DNA of 64,000 bases, from positions 44,320,275-44,384,274 of the forward strand of contig OW799233.1 of NCBI GenBank assembly GCA_941918925.1, in the 5' to 3' direction. This document shows, in pieces, positions 33,434 through 42,953 of the stretch. The notes beneath the pieces were generated by a model. That model ran no database searches, was not told the origin of the DNA, and saw only the letters and a list, made by a program, of their open reading frames with translations. The translations under genes were made by a program, and so were the position numbers. Source of the stretch: Phyto melanocephala. Its lineage: Eukaryota > Arthropoda > Insecta > Diptera > Rhinophoridae. The number at the start of each line of letters is the position of its first letter. Positions within the stretch are counted from its first letter, which is position 1.

Positions 33434-33830
33434 AGGTTAGGTTAGGTTGAAAAGGAGGGGCATTAAAAGCCCAAACCCATGACAGGTATGCACTTATACC
33501 CAGTTGGCAAGTTGTGCGCTCCATGTGGGAAACGAAATTCCCAAACAAAAACCATAAACAAAATTTCCCATAAATGACGGACTAGTCCAAGAACCCGGTC
33601 CCCTCAATGTAACTCCTTATGGATCTCCAGTTCGAGTTCCCCAGGTATTCCAAGTTCGGCATAGTATCCACTGTAAAATTCTCGCGCCTAATATGCCCAA
33701 ACGCAGGACAATGGCAGAGGTAGTGTACCAAAGTCTCATCCTCTTCCTCGCATGCTCTAAATGTTGTCTCCTCAGATAATCTCATGCGAGCTAGATGGTT
33801 CTTAACTCCGTATGACCTGTAATTACACTG
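33434..33830 (-). mobile_element. 5'-truncated LINE end, second copy
   Basis: Minus-strand copy of the LINE at 21704-22351, shorter at its 5' end. It encodes RLSEETTFRACEEEDETLVH, CHCPAFGHIRRENFTVDTMP and NWRSIRSYIEGTGFLD to a natural stop. The 3' tail is CAACCTAACCTA. The frame that is broken in the first copy is open here. It interrupts the Tc1 relic. Confidence 0.8.
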
Positions 33831-34920
33831 GTTAGTTTCCTAAGCATGATAATTACGTTGACCTCTAAGCATTATTATATTTTTCTCTTTTAAGCATAAG
33901 TTGGTTAAAACTTTAAAGTTCGCTTTAATTCGTTGCCCTGCATTAAATTTTATACAAGTGACATATTATTATAGGAAAGTGGATTAATGTAGTCTGTTCA
34001 TATATTTTTATAAACATGTTGATAATTTATTCCATCTATTTTAACAATGGGTCTAACAACGTGCAGTGAAAAAGCTGCTTAAGCCATAATGCTATGCCCA
34101 CTGTGCTTTACTGTTTTGATTAGTTAATAAATATACAAAATATGTTATCGAGCTTAGGAGTAGTTTTTCTCTTTCGGCAAGCTTGAGAAACATTTCTGCA
34201 TAACTTGTTTAGACTTAGCATGGTAGCAGTACTTCTATAGTGGCTTTCGAAAAATGTTTAATAACAGTTAAGACATCTTTTACGCACAAGGTTCTCCTCA
34301 TGATGTTTACCAATAAATTAAAATTTTTGTGATTCTTTAAAATCATCGCTTTACTCTTGCTAAACAAACGATCTTGATATAGAGGCGATCTGTGGCAATT
34401 TCGTTATCAGATTTGCTAAAATAGTTGTCATCACCACGTGAAAATATTACTACTCATCTGAACTGTCATAATTTATAAGAATTCCATTTTCATAATCTGA
34501 ATTACTACTTTTTGTTTGTTTATGACTTCACTAATAAATCGATGCTGACTCTGCTACGTTGTACTACAAACGAACGACAAAACGAAAAATGGGTTTCCTG
34601 TTATTTTACTCTACAGACGTAATATTTTTATTGTTTTTCACACAAAAAAAAATTGAATTACATTTTCATGAAATGAATTACATTTTCAAGACTTTTAAAT
34701 CAATGATGCAAAATCATTTGTTTTAACCTAAAATCGATCTTATTGGACTATGTAATCCCCTATATATAAAAACTGCTCATAGCAAAAGCAACTCAGCAAC
34801 TAACACTATATAAAATGAAAGCATGATCGACGCATGCAATTGGAAGTAAAATAGTAATAAGAGAGAGATTTGCTCATAGAATCGAAGAACGTTCGTTCTC
34901 TAGGGTTAAGTGACACACTA

Positions 34921-35187
34921 GATGCAAAATAACTCGACATAAATGATGTGCTTCAAAATGAATGCTACATCATGTAAAATATCTTTAACAATTTATTTAA
35001 ACAAACAAAATCAACTCATGAAACATCAGAGCTTTTCATCAAATACGCATAAGTTCTATTTACTTTATAGAACAGAGTGCAGTTTAATAGTTTAATAATG
35101 TAAACACGTGATCTCCAATTAATCACTTCGTCACCAGTTGAACCCCTGCAAAATCACTTCTTTGACATAGTTTTTGTTTTTGCTGGG
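34921..35187 (+). mobile_element. CCCAGCAAA MITE, 5' truncated
   Basis: From GATGCAAAATAACTCGACAT to the end GTTTTTGCTGGG, with the landmarks ATGATGTGCTTCAAAATG, AGAGTGCAG and CACTTCGTCACCAGTTG in order. The left terminus is absent. Confidence 0.65.
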
Positions 35188-35696
35188 TAGTAGCGAATAA
35201 AGAAAATGGCTTGAATTATGCGTTATACACAGTACGCTTGAATAATAAATAATTAAAATATTGCTCCGTGTATCACATATGATGCTCGTAATTTTTACAA
35301 TATTATTGCTGTGGACGTACGCCATAGAACAAATTTTTGTATGGGGACAACCAAAGGATATATGTAATATGGATAATAGCATTATAAACCATTTTTATGG
35401 AACAATTTAATAATATGAGCTATTTCTAAATCGGACTTTCCTTGTTCTTTCATGTGGGTAAAACAGTACGGATAAAACCATTCCGTGTTTTGATAATAAA
35501 ACACAATTATTAACATATTTATGATATGCAAAATGCGCCAAATTCATGATCTCCACTGTATATGTAGATACAAACAAAAAAGATAGAGAATAAAAAAATA
35601 AATATTTGCGTTTTGTCCAGTATTCTTTATTTTTAGTTTTAACAAAAAAAAAAACAGGCAGTAAACTTTATTACATTTTTAACTCAAATTCATAAT

Positions 35697-35832
35697 CAAG
35701 GCATATTTATTTATCAGGTAATCGCAGTTCGGAGATTTTTTTGTGTATAGTATATTTGTTTGGACTTTGGCAGATGAAGTTTAAAATAATCAGCTGACGA
35801 ATCAAGACTACCTGACAAATAAATTCGTGTTG
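35697..35832. mobile_element. CAAGGCGAATT-family MITE, short diverged copy
   Basis: CAAGGCATATTTATTTATCA at the left and TGACAAATAAATTCGTGTTG at the right are diverged versions of the 42131 copy's ends, 136 bases apart. The flanks (TTCATAAT and GTAATAAT) match only in part. Confidence 0.55.
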
Positions 35833-36278
35833 GTAATAATGGTAAATTTTAAAACTGAACATTTTATTACTCATACGTAGCAGTGTACAGATTTGGCTAT
35901 TATATAGTGTTGCCAGATTTTGTTTTGTTGTCAAAATTTATTTTTTGTTATAGATTAGTTTCTTTTAAAAAACTTATGTCTTTCTTTTGGTTGGAATTTC
36001 TAATTATTTTTTTTTAACAAATTAGTCACGTAAATTTAAATTTTTATTATTATTTGTATTTACGTTTCAGTTTAAAATTTTTATATCTATGAAAATAATT
36101 TAATTTTGATGAAAATTACACTTTTGTTCAATTGTTTTTCTCATATTCATCCATATTCATAACGAGTAGAAAGGGAAACATTTAGGAAAACGGTTTTGTA
36201 CTTTTTAAAACATATTTGTTTTTATGGAAAAAATAGTAGATTATTTTCCTTAAATCATGTCTATCAAAATATTTTATT
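35833..36278. other. No gene seen; spacer
   Basis: AT-rich stretch between a MITE and a TACCC-hairpin repeat, without recognisable features. Confidence 0.4.
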
Positions 36279-36954
36279 ATACCCTTCACCTGTGGTGCAC
36301 AAGGGTATATATAGCTTAGTCATTCCGTTTGTAATTTCTACAATTTTCATTTCCGAACCCATAAAGTATATATTTTCTGAAAGCTTATGAATAGAGGAGT
36401 CGATTAAGCCCTGACAGTCTGTCCGTTTTTTCAACTTTTAGAAGTAACTGTATGTTCCTTAGATCTGTGTATGGTATCAATCTTTTGGAAATATCCGGGA
36501 ATGAATCGCTATTGAAATTCAGCACAATCGCCCCATAACTTTCTGAGATATGAGCACCAGTGATGCCAATTTTTTTGGGGCAAAAAGCACATTGAGATTT
36601 AAAAAAAGCGTAAAAAGCGTAATTATAAGCCCAATAAAGCATATAAAAGCACTACTGTTTTTTTAAATTTAATTGAGAAACCAAACAACTAGTAAAGTAC
36701 AATTTACATTGTAGTTTTATTTAAGAATTAAATATGTACATATATACATTATTGATTAGGTTAGCACATTTTGAGCGGTGCAATGAAAAATTGCAAGTTT
36801 TACTTTCGCCAAATTCAGAGTTGCAAACTTCTGACAAATGATTTACGGACAGGAATAGTGAATGAACAGCAATATAGAGAGAAAGTCTAGCTTGCGCCTT
36901 TTGTTTTCCATTAGGAACTTCTGAGGTAAAACATAATTGTGGTTGTGAAACTGT

Positions 36955-37155
36955 ACACCATTGAAAGGCTGCATTGCTTTCTTATGTTTTAAGGTTTTTG
37001 TGTGGCGAACTAAATCAGTGTACCGTGCCCCAATTTCTGTTTTACAATAAAAACAAGATGCTTTTTTTAAATCTTTTGTGGAGCGCAGCTATTTTTTCAA
37101 AAGCGGATCATTTTCCCATACTTTCCGATATTTTTGGAAGTTTGAATCCATCTAC
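36955..37155 (-). pseudogene. hAT transposase BED zinc-finger fragment
   Basis: From an ATG at 37152 the frame reads MDSNFQKYRKVWENDPLLKK, a TAG where W is usual, then LRSTKDLKKASCFYCKTEIG and ARYTDLVRHTKTLKHKKAMQ. C-x2-C and H-x(4)-H after a W/aromatic lead form a BED-type DNA-binding finger, as at the N-terminus of many hAT transposases. The rest of the protein is missing. Confidence 0.65.
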
Positions 37156-37501
37156 AATGTAAATACATTTTTAACGTTTGATTTATGTTCTTAATTATTT
37201 ACTCTGTTTTTTTTACTCACTTTACTTTTCCTTTAAATTTTGGGTTAAATTTCAATTTATATAAATATTTCTATAATTTAGTTTTTAGTAAAATTCTTTG
37301 ATTCTTTATTCTTCTTTTTACTTTTTGTTCTTTTTTGGAAAATAATGGGATTTTTGCTAATTAACGAATATTAAACAAGGCGAATACATAACTACTACAA
37401 TTATACTTTCTTTAATCCGAACCATAGTGAAATCATAGTGGCAGCGTAAAAACAGCTGCCGCGCTGAGATTACCTGTTTGATGTGCGCTGATATGCAATA
37501 A

Positions 37502-37900
37502 GGCCCCTTTCGCATTAGGCAACTATAATTGCGCAATTCTTGTGTTTGTTAGTGTGAGAGGAAAGGTCGGTGTAAAGGGGAAAGAGTTGCCGAGATTTGA
37601 GTACAGACTTTCTTGTACTTGGCAATTCTGCTTTAGCTGTCATTCTTGTCTTGGAATATTAATTTGTTTTTGACATTGTCTTTTATTTCTTCTTCGGTGT
37701 GTTGTGTAATTTTGTGTTTGTGAAAATTTTATTTGTTTATAAGTGTATCAAATATTTAAAAATGATGAGAAGTTGGAAAAAACTGGAAGAAATTGAGCAA
37801 CCAAGTTGCTCAATGTGAACATAAAAGCAAGTTCAAAAGAAAATAAATAAAAATTAAAATTATACTTGCGCAATTATAGTTGCCTAATGCGAAAGGGGCC
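37502..37900. mobile_element. PIF/Harbinger-type MITE
   Basis: Perfect inverted ends of about 34 bases: GGCCCCTTTCGCATTAGGCA continuing ACTATAATTGCGCAA, and its exact complement at the right. The flanking duplication is TAA on both sides (37499-37501 and 37901-37903), the 3-base TWA target of PIF/Harbinger. Non-coding, 399 bases, nested in the hAT element. The perfect arms imply recent insertion. Confidence 0.75.
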
Positions 37901-38579
37901 TAAGTTACTAAAAAGAGAGTTACCAGACAAAAATTTATACATACACTTGTAGAAATATTACCTGCATATTTTTATTACAAACAAGATTAAACATTTTAAA
38001 ATTTGTTAAAAGCACTAAAACCACTTAAGAAAATTTTGCAAAGCACCAAGGCAGTGCTTTTTCTTAGGTTGGCACCAAGGACAAAAACTTAGCGTTTTGG
38101 TGCATCGAAAAGCACTAAAAATAGTGCCAAAAGCACTAAGTTGGCATCGCTGATGAGCACCTCGTATTTTTCCACAACAACAACATACATACAAACGTGG
38201 TATACTGGTTATAGTAAACGTGGCACCGAACCCCAGCTGAGTCAAAAATTTTTTTTTTTTTTTTATATTTATATTTTTATTATTTTTTTATATTCTTTTT
38301 AATTTTTTTTTTTTAATTTTTTTTAATTTTTTTAATTTTTTTTTTAAATTTATTTTTCTTGGAAACATACATACGTAAACTCAATTTACAATTTTACAAT
38401 GGGATGTTTTTATATATGTATGTTTTTTATATATGTGTGTACGTATTTTATATGAGATGAATGATGATACAAAAAATTGTTATTGCATGACTACACATTG
38501 TGAAGGGTATATAAGATTCGGCACGGCCGAATATAGCACTCTTACTTGTTTATATTAAATTTGAGACATGAAACCACTA

Positions 38580-39474
38580 AAGGGTGATTTTTTAGCTATT
38601 ATCTTTTTGGCAACACTAGTTTAAACAGCTGACGCACGTTTCGTGTTTTGTTTCACTGTCAAACATCTTCAGTTTGGTCTATAATTTAACCATGAATCGT
38701 CTTACAAACGAACAACGCTTGCAAATTATTGAATTTTATTATCAAAATGCGTGCTCTGTTAAGAAAGTTAATCGCGCGCTTCTTATCGAAAAATTGTGTT
38801 CAGCGACGAAGCTCATTTTTGGCTCAATGGGTACGTTATTAAGCAGAATTGTCCATTTTGGAGTGAAGATCAGCCAGAAGCATTGCACGAGCTACCAATG
38901 CATCCAGAAAAAGTCACAGTTTGGTGCGGTTTATGGGCTGGTGGCATCATTGGACCGTACTTCTTTAGAGGTGATGCGAATCGTAACGTAACTGTGAATG
39001 GTGAGCGCTACCGTGAGATGATATCCAACTTTTTTTGCCCAAAATACAAGAGCTTGACTTGCATGACATGTGGTTTCAACAAGACGGTGCCACATGCTAC
39101 ACAGCATGCTTAACAATGGACTTATTGGGAGACGAGTTCGGTGAACATTTTATTTCACGTTCGGGACCGGTCAATTGGCCGCCTAGATCGTGCGATTTAA
39201 CGCCTTTAGACTATTTTTTATTGGGCTATGTATATACACAAATGCCCGCTTCAATTGACCCATTTGACGACAACATTGAAGCATTTATTCATGAGATACC
39301 GGCCGAAATGTTGGAAAGACTATGCCAAAATTGGACTAAGCGGATGGACCATTTGAGGCGCAGTCACATAATCTTCAAACATTAAATTATATGGACCGTA
39401 CTAAAGATTTCATGCATTTTTCTGAATTTTATGTTTCTTTTTAACTTTCCTATAGCTCTTAAAAAATCATGCTT
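38580..39474 (+). mobile_element. DD41D mariner-type element, internally deleted copy
   Basis: 895 bases between TA dinucleotides, ends AAGGGTGATTTTTTAGC and (reverse complement) AAGCATGATTTTTTAAG. The transposase starts at 38692 (MNRLTNEQRLQIIEFYYQNA). After the same deletion junction as 16350-17290 (GCGCGCTTCTTATCGAAAAA) it enters SDEAHFWLNGYV in another frame. It then runs through VWCGLWAGGIIGPYF, MWFQQDGATCYTA and CDLTPLDYFLLGYV to IIFKH. Several frame changes disable it. Confidence 0.8.
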
Positions 39475-39526
39475 TACATAGTCTGATATCGGATGAAATT
39501 TTTTTTTGTAATTTTACTCTTCTCAG

Positions 39527-40672
39527 TAAGTGTAAGGGTATATACATATATATACATAGGTTTGTCATTTCATGTGAAATTCCTACAATATTCATTTCAT
39601 TTCATAAAATCTATAAATTTTCTGAAAGCTTATGAATAAGGAAGTTGATTAAGCTATGGCCGTCTGTCCATGTGTATGTTGCAATCAAGTTCTGAAGCCT
39701 CTAGACATTGCCAAGACCCGTGTAAGTTATCAGAGATATTCGGGCGCAGAGCGGTATTGGAAATAAGCATAATCGCCCCATAACCTTCTAAGACATGAGC
39801 AACTTAACACGACTGCCTTTGTTTTTTCGCTTATGTTTATCACAAAATTTAAATTTTCTAGACCTAGGTTAATTTATAGATGCGACTGTTATTATCTATA
39901 AATATCGTATGCCTCTGAAGATACGCATGAACAATTTTGGTCACTAATCGGCAAAGTTATAGCCAAAAATTATTTGAAAAAAAAAATAAATATATTTTAT
40001 TAACTATATGAAAATTTTTAAACTCCTATATAAGTTTTGAACGTGCTTAAAATACGTAATCTCAGAAATTATTTCTAAGAAAAACTAACAAATCGGCTTT
40101 AAACCAACTGAGATATATATATGTAAGTAAAAACTGCTTCGGTGTTTTTCCTAAAATTTACAAACGGAAATCCATATTTGTCAGTTTCTATACAACCGAG
40201 AGAGACAATATGGGAATCAAATGAAAGCGCTTGAGTATTAAAATATAGTTAGCTATGAATAGAACAAAATTCAAGATGGCGTTCTAGGTTAAATGGCGAA
40301 TATATGACTCAAACGACTTTATTGCCTTAAACCCCCACAATATTGATATCAAATAAAAGCGCTCGACCAGTACAATATAGTAAACAATAAAAAACGTGAG
40401 AAATTCAACATGGCGTCTGAAACAAAATAGTGGATCAATTTTTTTAACCCAAACAATATGGGTATGAAATAAAAGGGCTTGACTAGTACAATGCAGTTAA
40501 ATATTTAAAAATTCAAAATCAATGATGACGTCGGAAATAATAAAAAAATAGCGTATAATATGAAATCAAAAATCTAGGCTTAGTTACGATGTGGTATTTA
40601 TATCTATGAACATGACTGTGAAAGGTATTATTAGATTCGGTACGTCCGAATACAGCGCTCTTGTTCTTTTAT
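39527..40672 (-). mobile_element. TACCC-hairpin repeat, long form, complete, minus
   Basis: From GTGTAAGGGTATATACATAT at the 3' end to GTGAAAGGTATTATTAGATT, the stem-loop TTCGGTACGTCCGAA and CTCTTGTTCTTTT at the 5' end. It has the CAAGATGGCGT / GTATCAAATGAAAGCGCTTG internal repeat units. The best-preserved long copy without foreign insertions. Confidence 0.7.
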
Positions 40673-41934
40673 ATTTAGTTTGACAAATTTCAAACTTTAA
40701 AGAATACATTTTAGAAAACAAAATTCGACTTTAATCTAGTTTATCAACGCACCTCCACCTCATCAGCACCCTTTATTGGTACACTCATATGTAGTTTTAA
40801 ATTATATATTTGGAAAATACATTCCATTCGGCTAATATCGCAACAGTTTTTCAAGATTCTTAAAAGATTAAAGTTTTATTTAATTAAGAAAATGTTTTAG
40901 GAAATTATTTAGGAAAATAATAAAATAAATAAACTTGAGTCAAAATAAAAATGGTTTACAGTAAATTCAACCAAAATTTTTTTACGTGTACCTAAAAACT
41001 TCAAACAAAAATCCAGAAGTACTATTTTATACAACTGTTTTGTATGTGGATTATATTGATAAGCAACAGTTGTTTTTGTTATTGTTTAATACTTATTTGG
41101 GAAATATTTGGAAAAATGTTATGATTAAGGTGTATTTAAATATATATTTAGTTTAATACTTTTAAATAAAAAAAAAAAAAAATTACAAATCATACGTGTA
41201 TGCACTTATTAAGCAAAATTATTAAATTTTTTTAAGACGCAAAAGTAATAGATATGATAATTTTTTACTGTTCGTATAATTGCGGATAGCCAATATTTTA
41301 TTGTTAAACAATTGTGAACAAATTAAAAAATTTCGAAAAAAACAGCGACAATTTCCAAAAAATTATTATAAGAAAAAGGTAAAAATTTTTTAAAGGAAAT
41401 AAAAATCTTGTAAAAACTTTCAAAGAATTTTGAAACTTACTAAAGCAAGAGAAAAAATTATTTCTTTGTATGTAATATGTACATGTAGCCTTATTGTTTT
41501 ATTTTGTTTTTAAAAGTTATGACATTAGATATTATATTATAAAAACACCCCATAGACTTCTACAAAAATATGTAAAAGAAAAATTTTTAAGAGAAAAAAA
41601 AACAAGGTTTGTGGTTAAAAGTTATGACATTGAAAAGCAACGCAAATCTTTTTCAGCCAATTCCACAGGCGTGCAATTAACTTATCTGTGCGTATATTAG
41701 ATTTGGCACTTCATGTAAACTTAACATAAAAGGAGGACTTAGCTAAATCTAATTCAAAAATGGTAAATTAATCTGGTTTTAATTTATTTTACTGCGACTT
41801 TTTCTATGTATTTTGCATTTTTGGAATAAAAAACATTAAATATTTTGTTTATATTAATTATAACTTGTGTTATATTTATTTACCAATAAGGTATTGCACT
41901 AATTTTTTTTATTAAGTTTCCACAAGTTTCATAA
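40673..41934. other. No gene seen; AT-rich spacer
   Basis: Includes two copies of AAAGTTATGACATT about 115 bases apart (about 41514 and 41619). A 68-codon frame at 41494-41700 has no domain and is mostly lysine and phenylalanine from A/T sequence. Confidence 0.4.
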
Positions 41935-42038
41935 CATAATTACTTTAAATGTAAACAAACTTTGACAATATGATGTTTAAAATAAAACAAGCAAAAAACA
42001 AGCAGTTGGCTTTGTAACGTCACCGGATGTGAATTCGC
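41935..42038 (-). mobile_element. CAAGGCGAATT-family MITE fragment
   Basis: Matches the inverted left ~105 bases of the copy at 28883: ATGTAAACAAACTTTGACA, AAAACAAGCAAAAAACAAGC and TGTGAATTCGCTTTG are shared in order. Only one end remains. It lies about 95 bases left of two more family members. Confidence 0.6.
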
Positions 42039-42130
42039 TTTGCTCACGATCACAAACTAATAGTACCTATATTCTGTGCTCACTCACGATCAATTAAAGT
42101 TGTATATATTTAAGGACTAAAAAATACAAC

Positions 42131-42382
42131 CAAGGCGAATTTATTTATCAGGTGGTGGTAATTCTACAACAAATACAACATTAAAAAAACAACATGGTTT
42201 TTTATTGTTGCTTTCGACATCGATGTGTCAAAAACTACATGGTGTTTGTTTGTGTTCTTTTGCGCGGGAAGGAGTAATCTATGTAAACATAAATAATATT
42301 TGACAACTCAACCATCATTTATGCAAATAAAAAAGTAGATCAGCTGCGTTGTCAACACCACCTGATAAATAAATTCGCCTTG
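42131..42382. mobile_element. hAT-type MITE, CAAGGCGAATT family, copy A
   Basis: 252 bases with perfect ends, CAAGGCGAATTTATTTATCA and its complement, flanked by the exact 8-base duplication AATACAAC (42123-42130 and 42383-42390). The interior (AACAACATGGTTTTTTATTG; GCGCGGGAAGGAGTAATC) is non-coding. Confidence 0.85.
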
Positions 42383-42413
42383 AATACAACCAAGTATGTT
42401 GTTGATATACAGG

Positions 42414-42665
42414 CAAGGCGAATTTATTTATCAGGTGGTGGTAATTCTACAACAAATACTACATTAAAAAAACAACATGGTTTTTTATTGTTGTTTTCGA
42501 CTGTCGATGTGTCAAAAAGTACATGGTTTTTGTTTGTGTTTTTTGCGCGGGAAGGAGTAATCTATGTTAACATAAATAATATTTGACAATTCGATCATCA
42601 TTTTTGCAAACAAAAAAGTAGATCAGCTGCGTCGTCAACACCACCTGATAAATAAATTCGCCTTG
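42414..42665. mobile_element. hAT-type MITE, CAAGGCGAATT family, copy B
   Basis: Same length and nearly the same sequence as copy A, 31 bases to its right and in the same orientation. Its own flanking duplication is ATATACAGG (9 bases match), so it is an independent insertion and not a tandem duplication. It ends about 290 bases before the Mccc1 start codon. Confidence 0.85.
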
Positions 42666-42953
42666 ATATACAGGTTTACTCAAAAGCACAACTGATCATG
42701 TGTCGTTGCTTATATTTTTGCTTTCGAATTGTCAAAAAATACATAAAAATTCAACAATATTTACATAGACTTTATTTGACAATAAGAATATAAAAAATAT
42801 TATTATAGAACTGGGCCTACCCTGCTTAACATATCTTGATAAGAACAGCACAATTAAAAAAAACACATTTGCTATTTTTATGAAGTTTTCTCAAATGTGC
42901 AGTTGAGAGTTATACTATTAATTTTAATTTTTTGTTTTAAATTATTTTAAAAA

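Larger units (their letters stand above)
33177..35560 (-). mobile_element. Tc1-type relic hosting later insertions
   Basis: Ends ACAGTAGTGGTCACGAATTT (left) and, in reverse complement, ACAGTGGAGATCATGAATTT (right). On the minus strand near the right end, MKEQGKSDLEIAHIIK and NNIVKITSIICDTRSN resemble the N-terminal helix-turn-helix domains. Near the left end NPLENL is followed by a stop where Tc1 proteins have W, then LWQETQNAWYVIL and LAQKYSEVLIKTKYFLQNL, the C-terminus of Tc1 transposases. A LINE (33434-33830) and a CCCAGCAAA MITE (34921-35187) are inserted in it, and the catalytic middle is unrecognisable. Confidence 0.6.
36558..38152 (-). mobile_element. hAT element with BED-finger remnant
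   Basis: Ends CAGTGATGCCAA and TTGGCATCGCTG, flanked by the exact 8-base duplication ATGAGCAC (36550-36557 and 38153-38160). AAAAGCAC/AAGCACTAAAA words are repeated near both ends. On the minus strand it retains the N-terminal part of a hAT transposase (36955-37155) but no catalytic or dimerisation region. A separate MITE sits inside it at 37502-37900. Non-autonomous. Confidence 0.8.
36279..38548 (-). mobile_element. TACCC-hairpin repeat, minus, split by hAT element
   Basis: The 3' hairpin ACCTGTGGTGCACAAGGGTA is at the left edge, and TTCGGCACGGCCGAATATAG with CTTACTTGTTT at the right edge. The copy is interrupted at ATGAGCAC by the hAT element 36558-38152. Removing it restores a ~670-base element in the usual order (CTTTCTGAGATATGAGCAC, then CTCGTATTTTTC and ACAACAACATAC). 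Confidence 0.75.
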
